From contig CAIXGW010000074.1 of NCBI GenBank assembly GCA_903919145.1, positions 62,001-126,000 on the forward strand: a stretch of 64,000 nt of DNA, written 5' to 3'. Shown one piece after another: positions 19,960-30,822 of this stretch. The DNA comes from an uncultured Myxococcales bacterium. Its GTDB lineage: Bacteria > Myxococcota_A > UBA9042. Each line of letters opens with the position of its first letter. The first letter of the stretch is position 1. The notes beneath the pieces were generated by a model that made no database searches, was not told the origin of the DNA, and saw only the letters and a program-made list of their open reading frames with translations. A program made the translations under genes and the position numbers.

Positions 19960-21140
19960 GGCATGTGAACTCGCGGCGGTGGGGCTTGGCAGGGTGGCTG
20001 ATCGCCGCGGCGACCGGCTGTGGCAAGCCCGCCGCCCCGGTGGACGAGGGGGCGGCGGCCGCAGCAGTGGCCCCGGCAACCCAGGCCAGCGCAGCCACGC
20101 GCTGGCACGCGGCGACGGAGGCTGGCGACGTGGCCCTCTTGGACGTGCCGGCGGTGGTGCGGCTGCCAGCCACCTCGGCGGCGCTGGTGGCGATCCCGGC
20201 GCGGGCCCAGGTGATGGGGCTGCTGGTCCGCGTCGGCGACGAGGTCCGCGCTGGTCAGGTCCTGGCCGAGGTCAGGCTGCCCGAGCTGGTGGTGGCGGCC
20301 GCCCAATTGCGCAGCGCCGAGGAGAGGATCGGCGCCCACAAGCGCTGGGCGGCTGAGCTGCGCGAGCTGCGCCGAGACGGCCTGGCCAAGAGCGCCGAAG
20401 TCTTTGAGGCCGAGGCCCGCCTGGCGGATCTGCAGGCCGAGAGGATGCTGGCCGAGGCGGCGATTCGCGCTGCCGGGCTGCAGGGGGGCGACGCCAGCGC
20501 GCTGGCCTCTGGGCAGCCATGGCCGGTCAAGGCCCAGCGCCAGGGCCAAGTGGTTGGCATTGAAGTGGTGCTTGGGCAGCTGGTAGAGAACGGCGCGCCG
20601 CTGCTGCGCCTGCAGTCGGCTGGCGAGGTGAGGATCGAGGTCCGGGCTCTACAAGCACTGCCGGCGCAGGCGCAATTGGAGTTTGTTGCCCAAGATGGCC
20701 GGGTGCTGGAGCTGGCCGCCGACCCGACCGCGGTCTCTACCGACCCCGCCGATGGCGCATGGCTGGGCTGGTATGGCCTGCGCCAACCGCAGCTGCTGGC
20801 CCAGGGTCTACGCGGGCGAGTTCGGCTGAAGCGGCTGGCTGGCGGGGCCGTGCAGGTCCCGGCGCGCGCCTTGATCCACGCCGAAGGGGCCGGAACGACC
20901 CAGGCTTCCGTCATCGTGCGGACCCCGGCCGGGGTTCGACTCCAGAAGGTCGAAGTGGTGGCCCTGGCGGGACCGATGGCCATTGTCCGCGGCATTGAGG
21001 TCGGCAGTGTGGTGGCGGCAGAAGCAGACCGCGTTGCACTGCCCGACGCCGCCGCCGGCCCCTCTGCCAGCGCTGGCACCGGCCCGGCCGCGACTCCTGC
21101 AACGACCCCGGCCCCGGCGACTGCCGCGGCGGAACGGTAG
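19956..21140 (+). CDS. Periplasmic adaptor (membrane fusion) lipoprotein of RND pump
   Basis: 394 aa. Signal ends in a lipobox-like AATGC, so it is probably anchored to the inner membrane. The barrel-sandwich half-motif VRVGDEVRAGQVLAEVRLPE (~88-107) leads into an alpha-hairpin (~108-165), then the returning half QGQVVGIEVVLGQLVENG; beta-barrel and membrane-proximal regions follow. The last ~30 residues are Ala/Pro/Thr-rich and low complexity, with no His/Met-rich metal-binding tail. Bridges the TolC-like channel and the RND protein. The start overlaps the channel gene stop; 6 bp separate its stop from the RND gene. Confidence 0.88.
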   Translation: MRHVNSRRWGLAGWLIAAATGCGKPAAPVDEGAAAAAVAPATQASAATRWHAATEAGDVALLDVPAVVRLPATSAALVAIPARAQVMGLLVRVGDEVRAGQVLAEVRLPELVVAAAQLRSAEERIGAHKRWAAELRELRRDGLAKSAEVFEAEARLADLQAERMLAEAAIRAAGLQGGDASALASGQPWPVKAQRQGQVVGIEVVLGQLVENGAPLLRLQSAGEVRIEVRALQALPAQAQLEFVAQDGRVLELAADPTAVSTDPADGAWLGWYGLRQPQLLAQGLRGRVRLKRLAGGAVQVPARALIHAEGAGTTQASVIVRTPAGVRLQKVEVVALAGPMAIVRGIEVGSVVAAEADRVALPDAAAGPSASAGTGPAATPATTPAPATAAAER

Positions 21141-21146
21141 GCGGCC

Positions 21147-24100
21147 ATGGAGTCGCTGGTCCGCCTCTCTTTGCACCACCGCGGCGTGGTGCTGGCCATC
21201 GCCGCAGTGCTGTTGGCTTTTGCCGGCTGGATTGGCGTGGGGCTCAAACTAGATGCGCTGCCAGACATCACCAGCAACCAGGTGTTGGTGCTGACCCGCG
21301 CCCCCGGTCTGACGCCCGAAGAGGTAGAGAGGCTGGTCACCAGGCCCATAGAGACGGCGCTGGGTGGGGTACCCGGCTTGCACGGTCAGCGCTCGATCTC
21401 GCGCTATGGCATCTGCGCCGTGACGGCGATTTTTGAAGAAGATGTCGACCCTTATCGCGCTCGCCAGGTGGTGCAAGAGCGCCTGGCCCTGCTGGCCAAC
21501 GCCCTGCCGCCCGGGGTCGATGCCCCGGAATTGGGCCCGCTGACCGGCGGCTTGGGAGAGATTTACCACTTTGCCGTGACTTCGCCAGAGCGTACCGAGG
21601 CAGAGCTCTTGGAGATCGTGCAGCTGACCATTGCACCCATTCTCCGTTCAGTGCCGGGAATCGTCGAGGTCAACACCTGGGGTGGCCAGCAGCGCACCTT
21701 GGATGTGGTGGCCCGGCCAGCGGATTTGGCGCGCCACGGCTTGACCCTGGCAGACCTGGGCGAAGCGGCCAGCCGCGCCATCGGCAGCGCTGCGGGAGCC
21801 AGTGTGCCCGCCGGCGGCGCTCAGGTGCTGCTGCGCGGGGTGTCCTGGCCCCGGCATCCCGCCGAGCTGGCCCAGGCCATTGTGCGCTCCCAGCCCGGCC
21901 AGCCGGCCGTGCGCATCGCCGACGTGGCCGACGTCCGCGAAGGTGCAGAGCCGCGCATTGGCACGGCCACCTGGTCTGGCCGCGGCGAGACCGTGTACGT
22001 CATGGCGCAGATGCTTAGGGATGCCAATGCCTTGCAGGTGGTTCAGGCCTTGCACAGCCGCATGCCCGAGGTCAAGCGCGCGGTGCCACCCGATGTGTCG
22101 CTGTCTACCATCTACGACCGCAGCGATCTGGTGGGCCGCACCTTGCGCACCGTGGGCGCCAACTTGCTGGAGGGCGGCGCGCTGGTCATCGCCGTGCTGT
22201 TCCTGCTGCTTGGCAGTCTGCGCGCGGGCTTGCTGGTAGCCGCGGTCATTCCCCTTTCGATGATCGGCGCCTCGGCGATGATGGTCTACACCGGGGTCGC
22301 CGGCAATCTCATGAGCTTGGGCGCGCTGGACTTTGGCCTGCTGGTCGATGGCGCGGTGGTGATGGTCGAGGGGCTGTTTCACGCCCTGCGCCCCGATCAC
22401 AAACAAGACGAGCACGAGCCGCTCTTTATGCGCATGGAGAAGGTGGCGACCCAGCTGGCGCGGCCGGTGTTCTACTCGGTCCTGGTGATTGTCTTGGTCT
22501 ACGTGCCGATCCTCAGCCTGCAGGGAGTGGACGGCAAAATGTTTCGGCCCATGGCGCTAACGGTCATCTTTGCGCTGGCGACCTCTTTGGCGCTGGCCAT
22601 GACGCTGGTGCCGGCTGTGGCGTCTTGGGTGCTGCGGCTCAAAGACGTGCCAGTGAAGCCACCGCTGCTGATTCGCGCTGCGGAATTCGTCTACGCGCCG
22701 GTGCTGCGTGCGGCCCTGGGCCATCCGTGGGCCATCACCGGTGCGGCCGGCGTGCTGCTGACCGTCGGCGGCGTGCTGTTTCTGCGCGCAGGGACGGCGT
22801 TTGTGCCGCAGCTGGACGAAGGCGACCTGGTGGTGCAGACCACCCGGGCTCCAGAGATCTCGATTGAAGCTGCCCGCGACGACGCGCTGAAGATGGAGAA
22901 GCTGTTTCTGCAATTGCCCGAGGTCCTGCAGGTGGTGTCTCGCGTGGGCAGCCCGGCGGTGGCCACGGACATCATGGGGCTGGAGCAGGCTGACGTGTTT
23001 GTGCGCCTCAAGCCGCGCGACCAGTGGCGGCCCGGTCTGGACCGCGACGGGCTCATCGCCCAGCTGGAGAAGCTGGTGGCCGACCACGACCAGGGCAACG
23101 AGGCCAGCTTTACCCAGCCAATCCAGATGCGCTTCAACGAGTTGATTGGCGGGTCGGTCACCGATGTGGACGCTTCGATCTATGGCGAAGACTTGACGAC
23201 GCTGCGCCGGCTGGCTGACCAATTGGCCAAGCAGATCCAGCGCATTCCCGGTGCCGTGGACGTGCGGGTGCTGGCGCCGCCGGGGGTGGGCCTGTTGGAA
23301 GTGCGCCCCAAGGCTCTGGAAGCCGCGCAGCACGGGTTGTCGCCGCGCGATGTTCTGCAGGCGGTCGAAGCCGTGCGAACGGGGGTGGCCGTGGGCACGA
23401 CCTATGACGGCCCGGTCCGGATCCCGGTCAAGTTGCGCATTGCCAGCCCGCCTTCGGCTTTTACGATGGCCTCGATGGTGTTGCCAACGCCCCACGGTCA
23501 GCTGGTGCAGCTGCAGCAGGTGGCCGAAGTGCAGGCCCGCGACACTCCCGGGGCCGTTCAGCGCGAAGCCGGCCAGCGGCGGCTGGTGGTGGGCTTCAAC
23601 GTCCGCGGCGGCGATCTGGGCACAGTGGTCGAGGCGGCCCAAGCGGCGGTTGAAAAAGAAAAAGGTATGCCCAACGGCTATCGCCTGCAGTGGGGCGGCC
23701 AGTATGAGACCATGCAGGCGGCGCGGGCGCGGATGGCGATTGTCATTCCGGTGACGCTGGCCGGCATTTTGGCGGTGCTGCTGTGGACGTTTGGCCGGTT
23801 GGTGCCGGCGCTGCTGATTCTGCTCAACGTGCCGTTTGCCGGCGTGGGCGGCGTGGTGGCCTTGGCGGTGCGCGACCTGCCGATTTCCATGTCGGCGGCG
23901 GTGGGCTTTATTGCGCTGTCTGGCATTGCGGTGCTCAACGGCGTGGTGCTGATGACCACCATGCTGGACCTGCGGGCCGAGGGGCGCTCTTGGCTGGTGG
24001 TCGCAGAGCAGGCGGCCAGGCAGCGCCTGAGACCGGTGCTGATGACCGCCCTGGTCGCCATGCTTGGGTTTGTGCCGATGACCATGGCCACAGGGGCGGG

Positions 24101-24284
24101 GGCCGAGGTGCAGCGGCCGCTGGCCACCGTGGTCGTTGGCGGCTTGGTGACCTCGACGCTGCTGACCCTGGTGGTGCTGCCGGCACTGGTCGGTTGGTAT
24201 GGCCGGCGGGTAGCGCGCTTACACGCTGCGGCGCAGTTGCTCGAGTCCTTGCAGGAATCCGTGCAAGCATCGGTGCAAGAATAA
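21147..24284 (+). CDS. czcA: Heavy-metal efflux RND transporter (CzcA/CusA family)
   Basis: 1045 aa, normal length. Inner-membrane proton-driven pump of the HME-RND type. The early DALPDITSNQVLVLTRAPG and the 'VERLVTRPIETALGGVPGL' block are typical. The helix-4 signature reads DFGLLVDGAVVMVEG (395-409): the DFG...DGA form belongs to the divalent-cation (Zn/Co/Cd/Ni) subgroups rather than the Cu/Ag subgroup. The final residue is Gly where the signature normally has Asn (VEN). Two periplasmic loops and 12 helices are as expected; the C-terminus is a short Gln/Glu-rich tail. Third gene of the efflux operon, followed 10 bp later by its likely regulators. Confidence 0.93.
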   Translation: MESLVRLSLHHRGVVLAIAAVLLAFAGWIGVGLKLDALPDITSNQVLVLTRAPGLTPEEVERLVTRPIETALGGVPGLHGQRSISRYGICAVTAIFEEDVDPYRARQVVQERLALLANALPPGVDAPELGPLTGGLGEIYHFAVTSPERTEAELLEIVQLTIAPILRSVPGIVEVNTWGGQQRTLDVVARPADLARHGLTLADLGEAASRAIGSAAGASVPAGGAQVLLRGVSWPRHPAELAQAIVRSQPGQPAVRIADVADVREGAEPRIGTATWSGRGETVYVMAQMLRDANALQVVQALHSRMPEVKRAVPPDVSLSTIYDRSDLVGRTLRTVGANLLEGGALVIAVLFLLLGSLRAGLLVAAVIPLSMIGASAMMVYTGVAGNLMSLGALDFGLLVDGAVVMVEGLFHALRPDHKQDEHEPLFMRMEKVATQLARPVFYSVLVIVLVYVPILSLQGVDGKMFRPMALTVIFALATSLALAMTLVPAVASWVLRLKDVPVKPPLLIRAAEFVYAPVLRAALGHPWAITGAAGVLLTVGGVLFLRAGTAFVPQLDEGDLVVQTTRAPEISIEAARDDALKMEKLFLQLPEVLQVVSRVGSPAVATDIMGLEQADVFVRLKPRDQWRPGLDRDGLIAQLEKLVADHDQGNEASFTQPIQMRFNELIGGSVTDVDASIYGEDLTTLRRLADQLAKQIQRIPGAVDVRVLAPPGVGLLEVRPKALEAAQHGLSPRDVLQAVEAVRTGVAVGTTYDGPVRIPVKLRIASPPSAFTMASMVLPTPHGQLVQLQQVAEVQARDTPGAVQREAGQRRLVVGFNVRGGDLGTVVEAAQAAVEKEKGMPNGYRLQWGGQYETMQAARARMAIVIPVTLAGILAVLLWTFGRLVPALLILLNVPFAGVGGVVALAVRDLPISMSAAVGFIALSGIAVLNGVVLMTTMLDLRAEGRSWLVVAEQAARQRLRPVLMTALVAMLGFVPMTMATGAGAEVQRPLATVVVGGLVTSTLLTLVVLPALVGWYGRRVARLHAAAQLLESLQESVQASVQE

Positions 24285-24294
24285 GGGGGCCCAG

Positions 24295-24981
24295 ATGAGG
24301 ATCCTGTTGGTCGAGGATGAGAGCAAGCTGGCCCGCAGCCTGGCGCGCGGCTTGCAGGAAGAGGGCCACACCGTAGACTGCTGCGAGCGCGGCCAAGACG
24401 GCTTTGAACAAGCCGAAGCCACCCCGTATGACGTTGTGGTGCTGGACTGGATGTTGCCTGACATGGATGGCCTGGCGATCCTGCGGCAGTGGCGCTCGCG
24501 CGGCCTGCAGGTGCCGGTGCTGATGCTGACGGCCCGCGGCTCAGTCAGCGAGCGGGTCCTGGGGCTGCGCGCCGGAGCCGACGACTACCTGGTCAAGCCG
24601 TTTGCCTTTGACGAGCTGCTGGCCCGCCTGGATGCCCTGCAACGGCGCTGTGGCTTGTCGCAAGCGGTGCGGCAGGTTGGCGATGTGGTGCTGGACACGC
24701 GCAAGCGCGCCCTGGCCCGCGACGGCAGGGAGGTCGCCCTTAGCGCCCGTGAGTATTCCCTGGCGCTGCAACTGTTTGAGCACGCTGGCGAAGTGCTGAC
24801 CCGCACCGAGCTGCTCAGCCGCGTGTGGGGCAGCCAGTTTGACGGCGAGCCCAACGTGGTGGACGTTTACATCGGCTACCTGCGCAAAAAGCTGGCCGAT
24901 ACCGGTACCACCAGCGCCCAGGTCCGCACCGTGCGCGGCATTGGCTATCGACTGGAAGTTCAAGGCGACAGCCAGACATGA
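24295..24981 (+). CDS. OmpR-family response regulator of the efflux operon
   Basis: 228 aa. Receiver domain with acidic pair near residues 7-8, phospho-acceptor Asp51 (VVVLDWMLPDMDG), the MLTAR Thr and Lys of DDYLVKPF. The C-terminal OmpR-type winged helix (~127-225) ends with VDVYIGYLRKKL and VRTVRGIGYRLE. This is the CusR/CzcR subtype that activates metal-efflux operons. Its stop overlaps the sensor kinase start as ATGA. Likely autoregulates the operon from upstream of 18637. Confidence 0.93.
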   Translation: MRILLVEDESKLARSLARGLQEEGHTVDCCERGQDGFEQAEATPYDVVVLDWMLPDMDGLAILRQWRSRGLQVPVLMLTARGSVSERVLGLRAGADDYLVKPFAFDELLARLDALQRRCGLSQAVRQVGDVVLDTRKRALARDGREVALSAREYSLALQLFEHAGEVLTRTELLSRVWGSQFDGEPNVVDVYIGYLRKKLADTGTTSAQVRTVRGIGYRLEVQGDSQT

Positions 24982-26327
24982 AGCTCTCTACCCGGCTGAT
25001 TTTGGCGGGCGCCGTGCTGCCGGTGCTGGCGCTGCTGGCCACCCTGGCCGCCGTGGGGCTGGCCATGGACCGGCTGCTGCTGGCCGAGCTGGATCGCTCG
25101 CTGATGGCTCAGGCGGCGGTCGAGTCGGTGTCGCTGTTTGACCGCCTGACGGGGCCGCACCTGCACAGCCAGGACTCGCCGCTGCGCAACCGGGTCGCTA
25201 CTATCAGCGCCCTGTACGATGCGCAAGGTGCGCTGCAGGTGGCCAGCCCAGACCGCAGCTCGGTGCCCCAGCGGCTGCTGGCCGTGGTGCCGACGGACTC
25301 GCCGCGCTTGCACACCGAAAATGTCGAACACACAGGTGAATTCCGCGTGCTGGAGCTGGCCATCTCTGGCCCTGACGGCCGGCCGTGGGCGCTGCGCTTG
25401 GCGGTATCGCTGGAGCGCCACCACGCCACCCGCATCGCCTTCTTCAAAGCGGCTGCGCTTGTGGGGCTGCTGATGGCCCTGGGGCTGTCCGCTGCGCAGC
25501 TGTGGCAAGCGCGCCTGTTGCACCGCCGGGTCGAGGCCCTGGCAGCGCACATGCGGCGGCTGAGGTCCGGCAACCTGGAGTCGACCCCGGACCCGGACCG
25601 CAACCGCGACATGCTGGGCGAGCTGCGCGACCTGGCTGCCGATGCCACGCTGCGCCTGCGCGCCGCTCGTGACGATCAGCACCGCCTGGTGGCCGATGCA
25701 GCCCACGAGCTGCGAACGCCGCTGGCCGTCCTGCGGACCGATATCGACGTGACACTGCGCCGCGAGCGCACCCCAGAAGAGCTGCGAGAGACCCTGGTGC
25801 GGGTGCGCGAAGAGACCGACCGGCTTGGCAGCCTGGCGCGGCGGCTGCTGGACCTCGCCTCCGTGCGCGCAGAGGTGCGCGAGCACCAGCCCATCGACGT
25901 GGTGCCGCTGGTCAGCGGGGCGCTGGAGCCTTGGGTCGTGACCGCCGCCGAGAGACACCTGACCCTGCGCGCCCACCTGCCCGCCCAGCTGAACACCCGC
26001 TGCGATCCCTCTGGCCTGCGCCAGGTGCTGGACAATTTACTGGCCAACGCGTTTGATTTTGCGCCGCCGCACACCGAGGTAGAGGTGCGCCTGGCCGTTG
26101 AGGGCAGTCAATTTGTGCTGCAGGTGCGCGACCACGGGCCGGGCGTGCCGCCAGCTGACCGCGAAGCTGTGTTTGCGCCCTTTCACCGTCTGAATCACCA
26201 GCGGCAGGGCAGTGGCCTGGGGCTGGCCATTGTCCGCGAGGTCGCCGAGCAGCACGGCGGCAAGGCCTGGATCGAGGGGGCCAGCGGCGGCGGAGCGGTG
26301 GTGTCCGTACTATTTGACCTGGGCTGA
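24978..26327 (+). CDS. CusS/CzcS-like sensor histidine kinase
   Basis: 449 aa. Two transmembrane helices (~7-29 and ~157-176) flank a periplasmic sensor of ~125 residues with His residues (PHLHSQ, RLHTENVEHTG) that may bind metal. HAMP-like linker follows, then the H-box DAAHELRTPLAVLRTD with His243, the N-box DNLLANAFDFAPP, and G-boxes RDHGPGVPP and GSGLGLAIVREV. Partner of the preceding response regulator (ATGA overlap). Last gene of the operon. Confidence 0.93.
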   Translation: MKLSTRLILAGAVLPVLALLATLAAVGLAMDRLLLAELDRSLMAQAAVESVSLFDRLTGPHLHSQDSPLRNRVATISALYDAQGALQVASPDRSSVPQRLLAVVPTDSPRLHTENVEHTGEFRVLELAISGPDGRPWALRLAVSLERHHATRIAFFKAAALVGLLMALGLSAAQLWQARLLHRRVEALAAHMRRLRSGNLESTPDPDRNRDMLGELRDLAADATLRLRAARDDQHRLVADAAHELRTPLAVLRTDIDVTLRRERTPEELRETLVRVREETDRLGSLARRLLDLASVRAEVREHQPIDVVPLVSGALEPWVVTAAERHLTLRAHLPAQLNTRCDPSGLRQVLDNLLANAFDFAPPHTEVEVRLAVEGSQFVLQVRDHGPGVPPADREAVFAPFHRLNHQRQGSGLGLAIVREVAEQHGGKAWIEGASGGGAVVSVLFDLG

Positions 26328-26348
26328 AGGCCGACTGCTGGCGTTTGG

Positions 26349-26364
26349 CGGGGCTGAAGCCCCG
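26349..26364 (+). terminator. Possible terminator hairpin between convergent genes
   Basis: CGGGGC-TGAA-GCCCCG, a perfect 6-bp stem with a tetraloop, 22 bases after the sensor-kinase stop and before the convergent thiC end. No T-run follows, so intrinsic termination is uncertain. Confidence 0.35.
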
Positions 26365-26492
26365 GCGCAGACCCGCAGCCAGGCGCAGCCCGCCGCAAGG
26401 AGGCAGTCTCTCGCCCCCAAAGCTGAGGCTAGCGCCAAGCTGCAAGCTCCCAATAGCAAAGCGGTTGCCTGGTGAGCCGCCGTCCCCGGCGA

Positions 26493-28274
<1,782 letters not shown>

Positions 28275-28384
28275 TTAATCATGGATAGCACTAGCATTTT
28301 TGACTGCGCTTGTGCCGGCGGCCTGGGCACGGCAAACTGCGGCCACAGCCGGCGCCCACCCGCGCACGGCCTTGGAGGGTTCCG

Positions 28385-28810
28385 ATGGCCGACAACGACG
28401 GCGACAGCCTCAAGCCTGCAGCAAGCGCCGCGAAAGGCACCAGCCAGAACAGCACCAGCCAGGACAGCTCCGGCCAGAACAGCGCCAACCAGACCGACGA
28501 GGACTACGATCCGACCGATCAGATCACGCCGCTGCGCCGGGTCGAGGTCGTCGGCTCGTCGATTGTGGCCATGCACCGCGAGTTTCCAGAACCCAAGCAC
28601 GAGACCCGCGGCAAGCGCGAAGGCGTAGCGCTGGTGCTCAAGCCGTGGTCGCCGGCCGGACGCCAGCGTCAGATGCATACCATGAGCGATCTCAATGACA
28701 TGGCCCGGCCGCCCCTGGCTTCAGAGGTCGCCAAAGTACGCAACCGCCACCTCTCCACCCTTCAGGCCGAGGCGGCGCGCGCCGGTGCTGACAAGCCAAA
28801 AGACAGCTAG
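28385..28810 (+). CDS. Hypothetical protein, Ser/Gln-rich N-terminus
   Basis: 141 aa. ATG 28385 is preceded by GGAGG (about 9 bases away). The first ~45 residues are polar and disordered-looking (repeats of Ser/Gln/Asn, then DEDYDPTDQ). A conserved-looking basic core follows with VEVVGSSIVAMHREF and GVALVLKPWSPAG, and a helical Ala/Arg tail. No signal peptide, no helix of membrane type, no family recognised. Divergent from thiC with a 206-bp gap that should hold both promoters. Probably a real cytosolic gene because of the ribosome site and position. Confidence 0.6.
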   Translation: MADNDGDSLKPAASAAKGTSQNSTSQDSSGQNSANQTDEDYDPTDQITPLRRVEVVGSSIVAMHREFPEPKHETRGKREGVALVLKPWSPAGRQRQMHTMSDLNDMARPPLASEVAKVRNRHLSTLQAEAARAGADKPKDS

Positions 28811-28860
28811 AGCTCTGAAAATGCGGGGAGGTTGCGCTGGGCTCTGGGGCCCCTGAGTGC

Positions 28861-29016
28861 CTACGCGACCGGCGGCTGGTGGCGCGCAGCTTGGCGCTCG
28901 GCGCGGCGCCGCTGGTCCTCTAGCTCAGCCTGCATCATTCGCCGGCCCATCACAAAGCCGACCACCACGCCGGCCAGCAGCATCGCGGGGATATAGAACA
29001 AGTGGGCGCTGGTCAT
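28861..29016 (-). CDS. 51-aa single-helix membrane protein at end of ccm operon
   Basis: Very small gene read directly from the sequence: MTSAHLFYIPAMLLAGVVVG starts a single membrane helix (to ~residue 24), then a basic, helical tail (GRRMMQAELEDQRRR) and a TAG stop at 28863-28861. Starts 3 bases after the CcmD-like gene stop in the same direction. Size and layout resemble CcmD-type helper proteins of haem export, so it may be a second small subunit of the CcmABC complex (inference from position and topology). Confidence 0.65.
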   Translation of the reverse strand: MTSAHLFYIPAMLLAGVVVGFVMGRRMMQAELEDQRRRAERQAARHQPPVA

Positions 29017-29019
29017 GGG

Positions 29020-29355
29020 CTAGGCTCCGCGGTCAAGGCGATCTTGCAGGCTGGCGATTTCGCGTTCTAGCTTGCCCTGGCGCAGGGCCATCCGCACCGC
29101 GAAGCCGCCAAGCAGTCCCCACATGACCAAATAGGCGAGGATCATCAGGTCGCCGCCGGGGACGCTTTCCTCTTTGTACTTGCTGAGGTCGCGCGGCGTT
29201 TCCCCACCGGCTGGGGCCGCAACGGCAGAGCCTTCGGCAGGCAATGCCACGTCAGCCGCCGCCGGGCTGGCGGCCAGCAACTGCCACACCAGTGCTGCGG
29301 AGGCAGCGAATTGCACCGGCAGGCGCACCTTGCCAGGCTGATACGGTTGAGCCAT
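29020..29355 (-). CDS. CcmD-like small membrane protein
   Basis: 111 aa. A signal-peptide-like N-terminal helix ends ASPAAA, followed by a Pro/Ala/Glu linker, then a single membrane helix (GDLMILAYLVMWGLLGGFAV, ~69-88) and a charged coiled tail (KLEREIASLQDRL). The last part matches the 'alternative CcmD' layout: helix plus basic/coiled tail directly after ccmC. CcmD helps release holo-CcmE from the CcmABC haem exporter. ATG overlaps the ccmC stop as TAATG. Longer than classical CcmD because of the extra N-terminal part. Confidence 0.65.
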   Translation of the reverse strand: MAQPYQPGKVRLPVQFAASAALVWQLLAASPAAADVALPAEGSAVAAPAGGETPRDLSKYKEESVPGGDLMILAYLVMWGLLGGFAVRMALRQGKLEREIASLQDRLDRGA

Positions 29356-30128
29356 TACGCGGCCTCCTTGCGGTTGCGGCGCAGCTCGCGCGCAGACAAC
29401 TCCAAGCGAAGTAGTTGGATCTGGCCCTCGCTGCGCAGCGTGCGGTAGCGCAGCGCCGCTAGGCTAAAGCACATGGCCAGCACGGCGGCTACCGAGCCCC
29501 AGAAGGCAATTCTCATGTCACTGCTGGAGATGCCGCCCCCCTGCAGGACCTGCGGGTGGGTGCCGCCCCACTTCTGCACCGCGATGTGGATCAGGTAAGC
29601 CATGGGCGCTGCCAACACCGCCAAGCTGTTGGCGATTTTGCGGCCCTGTGCGCTGTCTCCGGCAATGTCCCGCAGGATCATCACCGCCAGAGCCACCAGC
29701 GAGACCAGCAAAGTCAGGGTCAGGCGCGGCTCCCACGTCCACCAGGTGCCCCAGGACTTGCGCGCCCACAGGGGACCCGAAGTCAGCACCGCCAAGGCGC
29801 AAACCAAGCCGACCTCCGTCAGAGCGCGGCCGGCGGCGTCGATGGGCTCAGAGGGCGACATCAGGTCAATGGCGGCGCAGGCCGAAGCCCCGACCAAGCA
29901 CAGCAGCATGCCAAAGGCAGTGCCTACGTGGAAGTAGAAGATCTTTTGGACGATGCCCAGGTTGGTGTCCGCTGGGGTGACAAACATGACCCACGCCAGC
30001 ACACCAACGACCAGCGCGGTAGAAAACCCCAGCGCCAGGTTGAGATTGCGCACACTGCCCACGGCGGGCGGCGCCGCAGAGCTGGGCAGGGGGGCGCCGG
30101 TGGCGCTGCTTGGAGAAACTGTAAGCAT
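29355..30128 (-). CDS. ccmC: Haem exporter / cytochrome c biogenesis protein CcmC
   Basis: 257 aa from ATG 30128; the upstream 26 in-frame residues overlap the ccmB stop and look untranslated. Six membrane helices with the WWD haem-handling motif SWGTWWTWEPRLT between them, and flanking conserved His (IFYFHVGTAF and YLIHIAVQKWG). In this protein the last acidic residue of the motif is Glu (WEPRLT) rather than Asp. It presents haem to CcmE in the periplasm. Follows ccmB by 22 bp in the ccm operon. Confidence 0.93.
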   Translation of the reverse strand: MLTVSPSSATGAPLPSSAAPPAVGSVRNLNLALGFSTALVVGVLAWVMFVTPADTNLGIVQKIFYFHVGTAFGMLLCLVGASACAAIDLMSPSEPIDAAGRALTEVGLVCALAVLTSGPLWARKSWGTWWTWEPRLTLTLLVSLVALAVMILRDIAGDSAQGRKIANSLAVLAAPMAYLIHIAVQKWGGTHPQVLQGGGISSSDMRIAFWGSVAAVLAMCFSLAALRYRTLRSEGQIQLLRLELSARELRRNRKEAA

Positions 30129-30150
30129 GTTGCCGTTGTGGGCTAGAGGG

Positions 30151-30822
30151 TCAGACAATGGCGCGGCCAAACAGCCACGGCGAGAGTACCACGACCACCG
30201 CGTCAAAGGCCACCATCAGCTCCAGCCAGCCGTCGATGGCTTGCTGGGGCGATTGACCCATGGCCAGCGCCGTAACCTTGACGCCGCCCAGCAGCAGCGG
30301 CGCCAGCAGCGGATACAGGACCAGCGGCAGCAGGGCCTCGCGCAGGCGCACTTGGACCAGCAGAGCCGCTGCCAGCGTGCCCAGCACCGCCTGACCAATG
30401 AGGCCCAGCGCCAGGCTCAGCAGAATCCAGCCTGTGCCGTGCAGCCGCGCGTCAAAGAACACCAGCACCACCGGCAGCAAGAAGCAGGTCACCACCCCAG
30501 AGAAGGCCAGCTGCAGCAGAGCTTTGGACCAGAACAGCGGCGCCGTGCCGGCATGGGTCCGCGACACCAGGTCCAGCGTCCCGGCTTCTTCTTCGGCGGC
30601 AAACAGGCGCAGCAGGCCCACCGTGCCGGTGAACAGCAGCGTTACCCACAGCACGCCGGGCACCTGCTCCTCGGCAGCGCGGCCCTCGCGCAGGAATCCA
30701 AACGCGAATACCACCACGCACAGCAGCGCAAACAGCAGCATAAAGCCAAGGACTTCGCGCGAGCGGGCGGCAATGCGCAAGTCCTTGTGAAGCAACAGCC
30801 AGGTCAGCCGCAAAGCGGTCAT
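30151..30822 (-). CDS. ccmB: Haem exporter permease CcmB
   Basis: 223 aa. ATG 30822 overlaps the ccmA stop as ATGA, which fixes the start over the longer ORF. Six hydrophobic helices; the opening LLLHKDLRIAARSREVLGFM and the FAAEEEAGTLDLV block are typical of CcmB. Membrane subunit of the CcmAB ABC unit needed for cytochrome c maturation. Confidence 0.92.
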   Translation of the reverse strand: MTALRLTWLLLHKDLRIAARSREVLGFMLLFALLCVVVFAFGFLREGRAAEEQVPGVLWVTLLFTGTVGLLRLFAAEEEAGTLDLVSRTHAGTAPLFWSKALLQLAFSGVVTCFLLPVVLVFFDARLHGTGWILLSLALGLIGQAVLGTLAAALLVQVRLREALLPLVLYPLLAPLLLGGVKVTALAMGQSPQQAIDGWLELMVAFDAVVVVLSPWLFGRAIV

